64,000 nucleotides of DNA from Amylostereum areolatum (lineage: Eukaryota; Basidiomycota; Agaricomycetes; Russulales; Stereaceae), in NCBI GenBank assembly GCA_012932865.1, contig SAXG01000003.1, positions 248,001 to 312,000 on the forward strand. The letters are read 5' to 3'. The notes beneath the pieces are model-generated. The model worked only from the letters and a program-made list of their open reading frames with translations. It did not search any database and was not told the origin of the DNA. This document shows, piece after piece, positions 12,301-23,193 of the stretch. Position numbers and translations under genes: made by a program. Position 1 is the stretch's first letter. Every line of letters begins with the position of its first letter.

Positions 12301-12723
12301 TCTTCCGCTGCTTTGGCGACTTCCAAGTATCTGTTTTCATCTTTTGCGTTGTCTGTATATGTTGAGCTATGTCTTGCGCCACGATACGCCTCGTCTCGAC
12401 CGTTGTCGCAACTTCTCGCACCGTTATCCGTCCTACTTTCTTGTACCTTGTCCTTTGTCATGCCTGTCATGCCATTCCACGTCACCTACCAGCCAGCAGT
12501 ACTTACGCCACATTTGAATATCCATCTGAATATCCATCTGAATATCCACCACCTTCGTGATGCGAAGTCCCAAGTTCAACGTTCAAGGAGGGCGCCGTGC
12601 TCTTCTAGATATCATGACATTCGTTCAGAGGATTCGTAAAGTATGAATACATATGAAGCAAGCAATCGTTGTGACAAAGAACATCTTAAAACCGGACCAG
12701 AAATAAAGTCTCATGGTTGTGTG
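12301..12723. other. Shared 3' region of NUP98 and coiled-coil gene A, 423 bp
   Basis: This is a convergent intergenic stretch. It holds a 12-bp tandem repeat (listed separately) and TATATG/TATGAATACATATG AT-rich patches that may serve in 3' end formation. No gene was seen. Confidence 0.5.
12515..12550 (+). repeat. Three tandem copies of a 12-bp unit
   Basis: The unit TGAATATCCATC occurs three times in a row; the last copy has C for T at its next-to-last base. It lies 215 bp after the NUP98 stop codon, probably in or near its 3' UTR. Confidence 0.9.
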
Positions 12724-15256
12724 TTAGCGCTGCGAATTGAAAACCGGTCAGCAACACACGGGGGCAAGGGGGAGGGGAAACGGATGTACCTTGCCCTTTT
12801 TCTTGCCGCGGAGAGGGGTGTTGCGTGCGGCCGGCGTCATTCCCGCGGTAGCCGTGGTTGTCGGCGTATTCGACACAAACGAGGTCGTGGTGCGAGGACT
12901 CGCAGCTATCGTGGATGGGGGTAGGGGTACAGACGCAGCCGCACCCACAGGCGACACCGTACGGGCGAGAGGTGTGGATGGGTACTGAAATCCTGCATCT
13001 ACCGGAGCTGTCGCGTATGCCGGGCGAGCGGCGGCTTTCTTCCTCGGCCGGGATTGCGGCGGAGGCGTAGATAATGTATTCCTAGAACTAGCGAGACTGG
13101 ACGATACAGCGTCGTCGTCGGAATCTGAGTTGGAGGTGCTCGTCGTGGACAGGGACTCCTCTGCGCGGCGGAGAAGGCTAGGTGAAGGCACGACCACTGA
13201 CGATCTGTTGGTAGATCCAGAACGGGACATTTGACCTGTGGGCTCACCGCGCCCTGAGCCGCGTGAACTCGAAGACGGCGTCTTGGGGACTCCGCGGTCG
13301 GGCGGCATACTGACATCGGAAGGGGCCCGATAGCGAGCCTCGCTGCCTGGCGTAGCCGGTACGGCAGGGGAGGGAGAATAATATGGAACATTGGACGGAT
13401 TTTGGGATGGGGAAGGCATGGGGTCTCCGATGGGAATAAATCCAAAGGGGAGTTGCTGTCCCGGTTTGAGGACAATAGTTGTCCCCCCAGGCGTCATAGG
13501 AGGTAAAGTGTTTGATGGGGGATCGGGTGGAGTTGTGCTCGGAGGTGGTTCGGGTCGATTCGCCGCGTCGTCGGCGCTTAAAAAATCTCTGGCCATCGTA
13601 GCCGGTGTCGCCTGTGGCGTCTGGGAGGCAGGGCGAGACTAGAGGCAAAACGGTCAGTTACTAGCAGACGATCAGGAAAATGTACTCACAGGAGGCTGAA
13701 CAGTGATGTCGGGCACAGAGGCGGAGCTTGCTCTCTTGTTGGAACTTCGTGTGTCCGAGCGAGGCGTTCTCGGTGCACTTCTACTAGCAGAGCTGTCAGA
13801 CGTCGATGATGCATAGCTTGGCCGGCGGTAAACTTGATGTTCCATGGCAGCCAAATCAGGACGTGCATTCTGTGGTATTGGGGCGTTGACAGACGTAGGA
13901 GTCTAAGGAGAAAGTTAGATAAAGTTGATACACATGGGCAATACGTGCTGATAATTTGCTCACTTCTTCTGGTCCTCTAGACCCTGGGCGGTCTCCTGCC
14001 AGGCTATCCGCTCTGTGAGCCGGTGTGGTACCTCCACTGATGGACTCGGGGATCACGCTGAGGCTGCGTCTATTCATTCTCGACGGGCGTGAGCTCGACG
14101 GGCGCGACGTTGGGCCATACGGCTCGCTGACCAACTCGAACTGGGAGATCGTGGTAGAACCTTGGGATTCAGGAGATCCAGCGCGACGCTGATGTTGATG
14201 ACTAGGCCGGCTTTGTCGGCTGTGTCGAGAAGCAACAGATTCAGCGTAAGTATCGTTGGTCCGACGAGTAGCGGGATCCAACACCATGAGCGGTGGCGTT
14301 TCTGGGGGCAAGTTGGATTGTTTGGGATCGGGACTGGGAACTGGATTTTGCATTTCATGAGGCGGGGGAAGGCGAACAGCACCGTCAGCGTCGGCACGGG
14401 GAATGAAGCCTTCAAGCGGTACAATGTTTTCAAAATGTTGTAGAGGGGAGGAAACGTTGTTTACAGGGATGGGTTGCGATCTTTCGGGTGAAGGAGGGAT
14501 GCTGTTGGCTGGGGGAGGCGGCGACGGTGCAACAGGAGTGCGAGTCCCGGGCGGTTCGGGTTGGTAATCCAGCATGGTGTCGTCCATGGCATCGAGGGCT
14601 TCTCGTGCATCTTCGAAATCATGGCGTTCTAGGCTCACGTCCCGATACATGTCCGGAGTTTGAGCTGGCGGTCTGCGAGCTTGCTCGTACGGCGCCAGTC
14701 CTCCTCTCATAGCCAAAGCCTCTCGCATCCCCTGCCTTCTGCCTTCCTCTCGGGCCAAGTCTACCAGCCTCTCTTCTTTCATCTTCCTCGCGGTATTCCT
14801 GGCTCTTGCAGCACTGGCCTCTGCCTGGTAACGTTGGTCCTCCATGGAGTCAAGGATTTCCTGCGCCTTGAAGATTTCCCGTTGAGCATTTTCCAGTTGA
14901 AGCTTGTAAAGGCGAAGCTCTTCATTCGCACGTGCAGCGTCCTGCTGAGCAGCCACACGCGCGTCGTTGATGGCCTTGAAGCGAAGGATGGCCTCGCGGG
15001 CCTGCCGTTCGTTATCATCGGCGCGCTGCGACTCTTGCTTGAGCTGTTGTGTCACTGAGATGAGAGCCTGACGAAGACCATTAGCCTCGCGTTCCTCGTG
15101 AAGCAAGATGCTGGTTATGTCCTTGGAGTGTATGTCGATGGAGGAGCGAGTGATCCTACGCGAGCGTCCCATCTGACGGCGCGTTTCGTGCGAGAGTACT
15201 TCGGGAGGAGTATGAGAAGAAGAGTCCGACTCGGACACGGACCGTATTGACGGCAT
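12724..15256 (-). CDS. Coiled-coil protein A with long disordered tail (fungal, function unknown)
   Basis: I do not know a function. The first exon (start 15256) encodes MPSIRSVSESDSSSHTPP, then from about residue 45 a long coiled coil of some 150 residues rich in Glu/Arg/Gln/Ala (HEEREANGLRQALIS, QAREAILRFKAIND, QREIFKAQEILDSMEDQ). It closes with ARARNTARKMKEERL and REEGRRQG. The rest is Pro/Ser-rich and probably unstructured, with short conserved patches SASVPDITVQPP, LPFGFIPIGDPMP and YATAPVDAGFQYP. The C-terminus is basic (LRGKKKGK). I take the last intron as ending just before CGC TAA, so the stop is at 12724; reading through instead gives a stop at 12748 and an unlikely tail. The protein is a paralogue of coiled-coil protein B at 24823-27709, on the same strand: both share the ARARxxARKM/EEGRR block and the I-T/S-VQxP patch. 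A scaffold role is conceivable but unproven. Confidence 0.8.
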
Positions 15257-17115
15257 GTATCTGCATACACGTAGCTAACGGTTAACATAGGAAACAAGCC
15301 TCATGGCACGGCTACGTACGAGCTGACTGTGATTCACAATGAGTACTAGTATCCAAGCGTAGCCGGGTTCTGTTGGCAGGCAGGTTTTAAAAACGTCAAA
15401 GTGAGTGCAACCTGAGCCAGCCAGACGCGGAGAAAAGAGAGGAAGGGTAGTAACTGCAAAGCAGTCACTAGAACGAAAGCGTGTAACAGCAAATTGAACA
15501 ATAGATTCTGGCGCGGTCACGTGCAATACTACATCCGCGCTTCCAGTTCATGTTCCCCTCTATCGACCCTGTGGTTTCGGCGGGAATAAAGACTCGGGGT
15601 CTGCGTCATAGCATTTCTGCTTCTCAAGTCCCCAGATTCGCGGAGTAACCCCGTCGATCTACCCTCTATCGGTATCACTTGTAACTTATCCGTATGTACA
15701 TCGCGTTCATCGCGTGTTATATTGCCGATTCGGGGCACTCAATTACTTATTCGCAGGTCGAGACCTTGGGATCAAAGGCATCCCGTGCTTCCAAACAACG
15801 ATGTCATACAAGGGAGGGAAAATGTTCATAGACATTCTTCCAACAGGTAAGTCCAGATGAGTTATGGTAGGTTGTATGAATACCAGCTTCAACACACCGT
15901 TGGGATCCAAAGGCCTTTCCTAAGCCACGACGTTGGATAGCATGTCGGATGGCAGGACATTGAAACGGCAGACCAGAAAATCGGAGACCTCGCAAGCCAA
16001 ATGAATTCGATTGTTCAGCCCGTCCCAAACACCATGATATTCTATTACTGCGTGCGACAGATCCTTCATTCTGCGTTTTCCGCCGTGCCAGGACGATCTT
16101 CAAGACCATCGCACGTACCTTTATACTGGGTGCACATACGAGGTACGAATATCCGTCGGGTTTCCGGTTATTTTTCACCGCCGTGTTAATCAGAACGCTC
16201 AAGCGAGAACGGAACGGGCCATGCGTTACGCAGACCGACCTTCGGTTGGGAAGACCTCGCATCCTTGATGTCGTGTGCTCCATCTGAAGCTACGTACATC
16301 CCACCTGACACTGCGTTTTTGATTTTCTGAAGACGTGGCGGGTGTCGTCGGACACGGTACAGCTGCAGAACAGATTCAGATACTCGAAGAGACGATCGCA
16401 AAGGTTGGGAGAAGAATGAAGAGTGACTTGGTGGTCAGCTGAAAGCAAGCGCAGCCATCTGACACGCGGCACAGGTAGAAGAATCTGCAGACGTCTGCGC
16501 ATGCATCAGCGGCGAGTCGGATGGGCAATTCGCTGAGAGCCTGAGGCCAGTATTGTTCAAATAGGACCTGGAGTATGACGAGTCTTCGATGGTCAGTACG
16601 GTCAGTTCTGTGCTTCGTTGCTGATGGGTCTCGAAATATGGTGATAAGGCAGGGGGAGGCGGGCATCGGCCAACTGAATTTGTTTTGGGCGGATTTTGGT
16701 TGGGCGATGTCAGGCCGGAGGTCCTGGGGTGGGAATTTCGGTTGCGTTCCAGACGTACGGACGACAGGACGTTCGAGGCGTGACGATAGATGTTAGGCGC
16801 AGGCTGGCGAAGACGATCAAGCAGAGGAGGCTGTGGAGAGCGGGTTGGGCGGGCGGAGCTGGGCGCGGGCGGCGGGGCGGTTGGTCGGGGATGATGGGGA
16901 CGAAAGGAAGCCGAGAGATAGGCGCTGCCAAGCAGATTGATGATCACTCTGTGCAAAAGGCACCGGGCGCTTGCCGTTTTGGTTGTCTCAGCTTCACGAT
17001 CACTCGCGATCACTTGAAGCCACTCCCCGCATCCTTTCTTTATTATTTCCGTCCCTCTCTTCTCCTCCGCCATCATCATCCTATTCCCCTCCCCCCTTCT
17101 CTTCTCTCCCCTCCC
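15257..17115. promoter_or_regulatory. 1.86-kb divergent intergenic region with pyrimidine-rich leader
   Basis: This region separates coiled-coil gene A (-) from the Nrg1-like gene (+). Open frames on both strands (for example about 159 codons at 15804-16283 on -) show no recognisable protein. The last 90 bp before the ATG at 17116 are strongly C/T-rich on the + strand, as in many fungal promoters and leaders. Its size is unusual for this compact locus and would suit a complex regulatory region for a transcription factor gene. Confidence 0.5.
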
Positions 17116-18312
17116 ATGCCCTCCGATTCTGCAGTTCTCGCAGCTTATCCTTCTCATCCCGATTCCTGGAACATGCCCATCCAGTCACAAGTCGCTGCTA
17201 CCTCCCCTCCCTCCAAGAAGAAACACGTATGTACAACTTGCCAGAAGGCCTTCACCACCAGCGGCCATCTATCGCGTCACGCACGCGTCCACACCGGCGA
17301 ACGCAACCACAAGTGTCCTTTTCCCGGTTGCGAAACGCGCTGTTCTAGGCAGGATAACCTCCAGCAACAGTCAGTCCTCCGTTCTCTCACCTCTCTAACT
17401 CTCGCTCATCCTTCTCTTCCGTCCAGCTATCGAATTCATCTTTCCCCCGGCTCCCGCAGGTCCTCAGCGTCATCCACCCGCTCCTCGCTAGTGCAGGTCC
17501 TGAACAACGGCGGTGTCAGGAAACGAGGGACAAAAGCCCCATCTCCTGCGAACACAACCCCATCCGACTCCCCTCCGTCGACTCCTCCACCCCTCGAACA
17601 TGCCTACCTTCCCGCGATTCACGCCGTACCGGAACTTACCCAATCTCATCTCTACCTTCCTAACGTGGCCTCGTCCACCTCTGGTTCAATACCTGGTTCC
17701 TCTCCAGGCCATGACCACATCCATCCCTACCAGTCTAGCTCGGTTCTCGGCGAAGCGCGCCGTGCCTCGCCTACTGCATACACCCGAGACACTGATGCAT
17801 CATACGCCGCTCGCTATCCCTACCCGTCGGAAGTCCCGGCCCATTCAACGTACGATCCGTACACGTCGTCATCCCAGACCCTACCCCCCGTCCATTCTAT
17901 TCATGTCGTCGATGCCCTTCACTCCCAACCCCAATCCAACATGTCCTATCCTTCCCCGCACCAGTCCCGGACACTTGTCGGTCCATCGATATCGCATACC
18001 TCGATGGGCATGTCCCACTCGAATTCTCCCTCCCCCGTGCCATCGACCATGTCGATCTCATCCCATGGCTCAAACCGCTCCTCCGTCCTCTACGGTGCCC
18101 TCAAGCACGATTCCCCGCGTCTCAGCCCACACATGCAACCCAGCGGTGTGTCATACTCCTCCGACACCGCCGCCCCTCAATATGTAGACCGCTACCCAAA
18201 TCCGATGCACGGATCGTACATGTCACAGAGCATGGACCCGTGGAATTCCCCCTTCGGTGGCGGCCATGGAATGCATGACCCCCGCGCTCAGGGCGCGAGG
18301 CTGACGCTCTGA
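17116..18312 (+). CDS. C2H2 zinc-finger transcription factor, Nrg1-like
   Basis: The protein is 379 residues with two adjacent C2H2 fingers near its N-terminus. Finger 1 is HVCTTCQKAFTTSGHLSRHARVH. Finger 2, KCPFPGCETRCSRQDNLQQHYRIH, is completed only by splicing the 57-nt intron 17370-17426, which supplies the first His codon. The linker TGERNHKC and the sequence FTTSGHLxRH/SRxDNxxQHYRxH match the DNA-binding domain of yeast Nrg1, a repressor of glucose-repressed, stress and filamentation genes. The remainder is Ser/Pro/Tyr/His-rich and probably disordered, with no second domain seen. Start choice: ATG 17116 follows a C/T-rich leader; the frame is open further upstream but that part looks non-coding. 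The family assignment is good; repressor activity in this organism is inference. Confidence 0.87.
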   Translation: MPSDSAVLAAYPSHPDSWNMPIQSQVAATSPPSKKKHVCTTCQKAFTTSGHLSRHARVHTGERNHKCPFPGCETRCSRQDNLQQQSVLRSLTSLTLAHPSLPSSYRIHLSPGSRRSSASSTRSSLVQVLNNGGVRKRGTKAPSPANTTPSDSPPSTPPPLEHAYLPAIHAVPELTQSHLYLPNVASSTSGSIPGSSPGHDHIHPYQSSSVLGEARRASPTAYTRDTDASYAARYPYPSEVPAHSTYDPYTSSSQTLPPVHSIHVVDALHSQPQSNMSYPSPHQSRTLVGPSISHTSMGMSHSNSPSPVPSTMSISSHGSNRSSVLYGALKHDSPRLSPHMQPSGVSYSSDTAAPQYVDRYPNPMHGSYMSQSMDPWNSPFGGGHGMHDPRAQGARLTL

Positions 18313-18991
18313 CAAGACCCGAGCGGCCACCGGTGTTTTTGCGGGCGTCATGCGGGCATCTAATATGTTCCCCTTTCCAGCCGTCCGCATTGTACGCTTC
18401 CTGGTTGCGGGTGGCAGTGTTGTGTTTTGAGGGATACCCATATACCGCGGTCACGCGTATGTCGGGGGATGGAAACCTCCGTTGGATGGCTTGATGGATT
18501 TCTGTGCTTTCTTGCGGCGGGTTTGTTGTTGTCTTATGGTTGTTCTTTTACGTCGGCTTCGCGTCTTTTAATCTATGCGTGTACCATCTGTGTCGCTATG
18601 CGCGCTTGTCTACCATGTTTTGTTGTTTATTATTGAGCTTAGGCCGATTTGCACGGCGAGGGGGATGATATATCATACGTACTACTTTATCTACAGCGCT
18701 AATCGACTGAACGACGCCGTTGTACTATCACGGTGGTCTCTCCTGCGACTGGATGTGGTCTGGGGATATGAGGTGGCGTCGAGTCTCGACTGTTGTGCCG
18801 ACTCGGATACAGCATAGCTGCTGCTGCTGCTATAAACTGCTTAGCGTCATGGTACATAAGTAAGTACGGTGACGGGCCGTGGGCCCGCTCCGTTACGGTT
18901 CCGACGTTCCGTTCGGCGCATCTGAGTTTCAGCGCTCAAAGTCAGAGTTCCCAACTTGCTCGCGACTCTCACCAGGCGTTTTACAGGTACC
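18313..18991. other. Intergenic, 679 bp
   Basis: This stretch holds the 3' region of the Nrg1-like gene and the promoter of the PP4c gene. A (CTG)-rich run (gctgctgctgctat) lies at about 18821-18834. No gene or RNA was recognised. Confidence 0.45.
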
Positions 18992-20391
18992 ATGCCGAGC
19001 GACCTAGACAGGTTTGTGATTTCGTTTATCCTTGACAGACATCGACCGAGAACACGCAGATTATCCGTCGACTAGCCAAATAGAGCAGCTCACGCGATGC
19101 GAGCCCATCACAGAGGAACAAGTCAAGCGTCTGTGCCTCAAAGCCCGCGAGATCCTCATCGAGGAGAGCAACGTGCAGGTCGTTGACTCACCTGTAACGG
19201 TGCGCATTGTCTGCATGTCTCGGCGCCCAACCCCTCACGAGTTTCCGCTTCTTGGGCGCACACGACTCAGATATGTGGCGACATCCACGGCCAGTTTTTT
19301 GACCTTATGGAGTTGTTCAAAATCGGCGGAACGTGTCCAGAAACGAACTACATCTTCATGGGCATGCTCGTCCTCTTCTTACTCCGAGACTCTCCCCCCT
19401 GACCCCGGTCGTTGCACAGGCGACTTTGTCGACCGCGGGTTTTATAGTGTCGAAACGTTCCTCCTTCTGCTCGCGCTCAAAGTGCGGTACCCGGATCGCA
19501 TCACGCTCATTCGGGGCAACCACGAGTCGCGGCAGATCACTCAGGTGTACGGATTCTACGATGAGTGCCAGCGCAAGTATGGCAGTAGTAACGTGTGGCG
19601 ATGGTGTTGCGAGGTGTTCGACTATCTCGCGTTGGGTGCAATTGTCGACGGCCGCGTCTTCTGCGTCCACGGCGGGCTCAGTCCCACGCTCACGTCGATC
19701 GACCAGGTGCGTTCCGGCGTTAATTGTCTTCAGCGATACCCGGAAACGCTAACGCTCGTTGGTGCGGCTACGTTTTTGGGGTGGCACTTGTAGATCCGCG
19801 CCATCGACAGAAAACAAGAGGTTCCCCACGATGGAGCTATGTGCGATCTGCTCTGGTCGGATCCGGACGGTAAGCGTCTCCTTTGACCACGACGAGGTCG
19901 GCTTCTCCTCATTCGACTTCTAGATATCACGGGGTGGGGCCTTTCACCGCGAGGCGCGGGGTACCTGTTTGGGGCGGACATCACCAAGGCGTTTGCGCAC
20001 AATAACGCGATTGACCTCATCGCGCGCGCACATCAGCTCGCCATGGAAGGATACAAGCTGATGTTTGACCAGAAGATCGTGACGGTGTGGAGCGCACCGA
20101 ATTATTGTTACCGGTGAGTCCGAAATGGGGCAATCCCCTCGTTCGCGTAACGGCGCTGCTGATGACTTTCGCCCCTTCCCGTCGGCAGCTGTGGTAATGT
20201 GGCGTCAATATTGGAGTTGGATGAGCATCTGGCGCAAGAATACAAGGTTTTCCACCATGCGCCGTCGGTCAGTGCCTTTCACAGCGTCTTCCCCGAAGAT
20301 GCTGCGTTTCTTCTTAGCTGATGAGCCGCACATCTCACAGGATGTACGGTCCGTGCCTTTGAAGAGACCGCCGGCAGACTACTTTTTGTAA
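18992..20391 (+). CDS. PP4C: Serine/threonine protein phosphatase 4 catalytic subunit (Pph3-like)
   Basis: A PPP-family metallophosphatase that, with its regulatory subunits, reverses DNA-damage checkpoint phosphorylation and other marks. Spliced exons give [31 protein letters not shown], then the metal-site motifs [22 protein letters not shown] and [19 protein letters not shown], followed by [47 protein letters not shown] and [13 protein letters not shown]. The C-terminus is [14 protein letters not shown], ending in the methylatable DYFL tail; together with [14 protein letters not shown] and IRAIDRKQE this marks PP4 rather than PP2A or PP6. Introns: 19012-19075, about 19199-19270, 19362-19419 (GC-AG type), about 19709-19793, and three more. 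The frame is intact. The Nudix gene follows on the same strand. Confidence 0.95.
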
Positions 20392-20945
20392 GATGGATGT
20401 GGCGCCTGCGCTTACAGACTCTGTTAGATGGACGAGACATGCGACGTGGCGTCAGACTCAGAGTCAATGCCATCGATGATGGTTGTGCCCCGTCTATCTC
20501 CCCCTGTACATACTTCTGTATCAGTATGACAACGCTGGTGGCTGTCTCTGGCAACGATGGCACTGCACTCCCGGTCCTTGCTGATCATCTGAGAAGGTTG
20601 GGAGCGCCCGAACCGGGAGGTTGGTCGTGGTTCAACGGAATCTTGTAAATGAGTGAGATGCTTGGGCATCAGACGGGTGGGGGTGGTTTCGATCTAGTAC
20701 CGACTCAGCTCGGGAAACAGGTTTTTGGGCGTGTTCTGAAAGACGCTAGATGTCGATGATATGTACTGCGAACGAGTTGCAGTCGCTTGCGGGCGGGGAA
20801 CCCACACGACGGCGGTGAGCGTTGGCGAGATGTCGAAATGCGCGATCGATGACGTCGGGCCGAAGTCGAACGGACGCGGAAGTGTGGATGGTCGTTCCGT
20901 CTTGTCCGGTACGGTCGTCCAGCTTGAAGCGTGCAACAATGGGTT
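20392..20945. other. Intergenic, 554 bp
   Basis: This lies between the PP4c stop and the chosen Nudix start. Open frames are present (for example 20761-21201 on +), but they begin at non-ATG codons or run into the Nudix gene out of frame. No feature was recognised. Confidence 0.4.
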
Positions 20946-22518
20946 ATGGACCTTCGCCGACATTCGCTCGGTCCCATCGCGCCCGTCTTCATCTCAGCCA
21001 AACACCGCACCCTCTCAAACGCGAGTCCATCATGTCCTTATTTGTCTTTCTTCAATGATGAAGCGCTTGGCCAGACTAACTCTGAGTACCTTCCCCGCAC
21101 TTGCAGATGTCTCCGCAACCTCGTCGCCTACCGCTCTCGCCATCCAGTCCCGCCATTTCCAAGGAGTCAGTGCGCCGCAGTGCTCGTCGCTCTCTTTGTA
21201 GGACGCGCAGGCGACCTGTACGTTCTCCTCAGCAGGTTCGTGCGAACCTTGTTACCCCACTTACCCCGAATCACTCGAATGCGCATCGTCGGGGGCGCGA
21301 CCCCGTGTGTTCATGTGCCCATAATACCTACGCTTCTTCAGGCGCGCGTCGACACTACGCTCCTACGCGGGTGACACGGCCTTGCCGGGCGGGAAGGTCG
21401 ACCCCGAGGATTGCACCATTGAAGATACCGCAGTGCGTGTCTTGATCCATCTGTAATTGTCGTGTCCGTCTCTCGGACACTGACATCAAATTCCTCGCTC
21501 TCGTTCATTCGCACCGCTATCGGTGCTGTAGCGACGCGAGGCCTTCGAGGAGGTACGTTGCCCTATATTTTCCCGCGTGTTCGATTTTTGGGTGCTGCGT
21601 ACTCACAGAGGCTTGACCCTTTTCGGTTCTGTGGTGATAGATTGGACTGCCACGGGATAGGTCCAAGGTACCTCTGGTGTGCGTCCTCGAGCCATTTCTT
21701 ACCGGAAACGACACCCTCGTCACGCCGTACGTCGCGCAAACCCTTCTATTGACACACTTCTGACTAATCCCAATCCTGGGCGCATACACCCAGTGTCGTC
21801 GTACTTATCCTGGACAACACCCTCCGCGTAGGTCTTCTTGATTCCGTACGCAATCAGCCTCGTCTCATTTCCCCCTCATATTCTTTCTAGCCTATCATAA
21901 ACACCCCGGAAGTCGCCAGCCTATTTTCTCATCCGCTCGCATCCTTCCTTGCTATTACCGCGCCGTTTTTCGCGGACAAAGACGCGGAGCAGGACGAGGA
22001 AAATGGAGAGTACACCGCGGCGGAGACCGCGGCTGTCGAGCTCACGTATCATACTCACACTGACCTGCCGTGGCCAGTGTCCTCCAGCTCGTCCCGCTCG
22101 CCAGAAACCTTCCCGGATAATCAAACGGCGGAAGCCGCTCGTGAGCCTGAGCGATGGGTGCGCATGCACCGTTTCTTGACGGGGCGCGAGGCAGGCGGGA
22201 TAAAACCCGTGTTCGGCCTCACAGCGTCAGTCCTACCCACCCTCATCCCTACCTTCTGACACACATCTCTACGCCCTTCTCAGTGCTATCCTTATCCGCA
22301 CCGCGTCCACCGGCTACGCCCGCACCCCCGACTTCACGCTGCACGCACCGCACGAGCCCGACATGCGCTCGCGCATCGCTTGGGCCCTGCGCAACGTCCC
22401 GCGCCTGCGCGAGGCCTGTGTGGCGGGGGGTCTGAACGTTGAACGTACGGCGCGTGCGTGGGAGGGTCGTTCGCGGCGGCACGGGCGCGTGCGAGAGGTC
22501 AGGCGCGCCAAACTGTAG
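20946..22518 (+). CDS. Nudix hydrolase, CoA-diphosphatase type (Pcd1-like)
   Basis: The protein hydrolyses a nucleoside diphosphate-linked substrate; the closest family by layout is peroxisomal CoA diphosphatase. Exons join as NSEYLPRTCRCLRNL, QCAAVLVALFVGRAGDLYVLLS, RRASTLRSYAGDTALPGGK, VDPEDCTIEDTA, RREAFEEIGLPRDRSKV and EPFLTGNDTLVTPVVVLIL. The Nudix box (GGK ... REAFEEIG) is built from three exons; introns about 21431-21529 and 21552-21650 sit inside it. RSHPG/RSYAG-DTALPGG before the box is typical of the CoA subgroup. Downstream is a long acidic/Pro-rich insert, then GGIKPVFGLTAAILIRTAS, and a basic C-terminal extension ending RAKL, which lacks a canonical SKL-type signal although RAKL could be read as a weak PTS1-like end. 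The start at 20946 is the only upstream in-frame ATG I found and is uncertain. Confidence 0.85.
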
Positions 22519-23193
22519 GCTGCTGTTGGGATTGCACGGTTGCCCAGGGTCTTGCCTTCGGAGTCGGGACCGTATATGGTAGAAGTACTTGTAGAGATGC
22601 CATCATTCCCATGACTGCGTCAGCGTCAGTATTCGTAGGTTACACGTCCGTTGTCGGAATGATTATATGCACATGTTGGGCAAGTTACTTAGAGGTGCTC
22701 AATACTACCACCGTTGCCACATAACCTCCCCAGTGACACTCTTTATGCGAAAACAATGCGAATATATATTAGATATTACGGACGGTCCAAGTATCGAGAT
22801 GGGGTTTGTTGTACGTAGTATACATTGGCGTGCATGCGAGTCGACGACGGCGTCGAGGGTGAGTATGAACATAGAAACCGAGCGAGCAAAATTGGCAAAG
22901 CAAAATATGTATGTGAAAGAACAAAAAAGATCCAGGGGGAGCGCAGGAGACTAAACAGGCCGATAATATATACGTCGTGCGGAAGGTCTATGGGACATGA
23001 TGCAGAAGGTGCTGAACGTGAGTTTCGTCTTAGATGGAATGTGCCGATTTTCTGGAGGAGAATCTTGGGGTTGATGGTACAGACAAACAGTCGTGGTATA
23101 CACGGAGAGGTTTCGTCTGAATGGGAGATAAGCGTCGGGGACGAGGCCAACAACATAATTTCGACTCACAAGGGATGGTCAACGGCGCGTCGC
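22519..23193. other. Convergent intergenic region, 675 bp
   Basis: This holds the 3' ends of the Nudix gene (+) and the cysteine-rich gene (-). It is locally AT-rich (22740-22960). No coding or RNA feature was recognised. Confidence 0.45.

Noticed and set aside
15804..16283. 159-codon - strand frame
   Set aside because: It shows no recognisable domain, biased composition or intron pattern, so it is not called as a gene.
16435..17157. 240-codon - strand frame
   Set aside because: It is antisense to the Nrg1-like leader and start. Its Pro/Ser-rich look comes from the C/T-biased leader.
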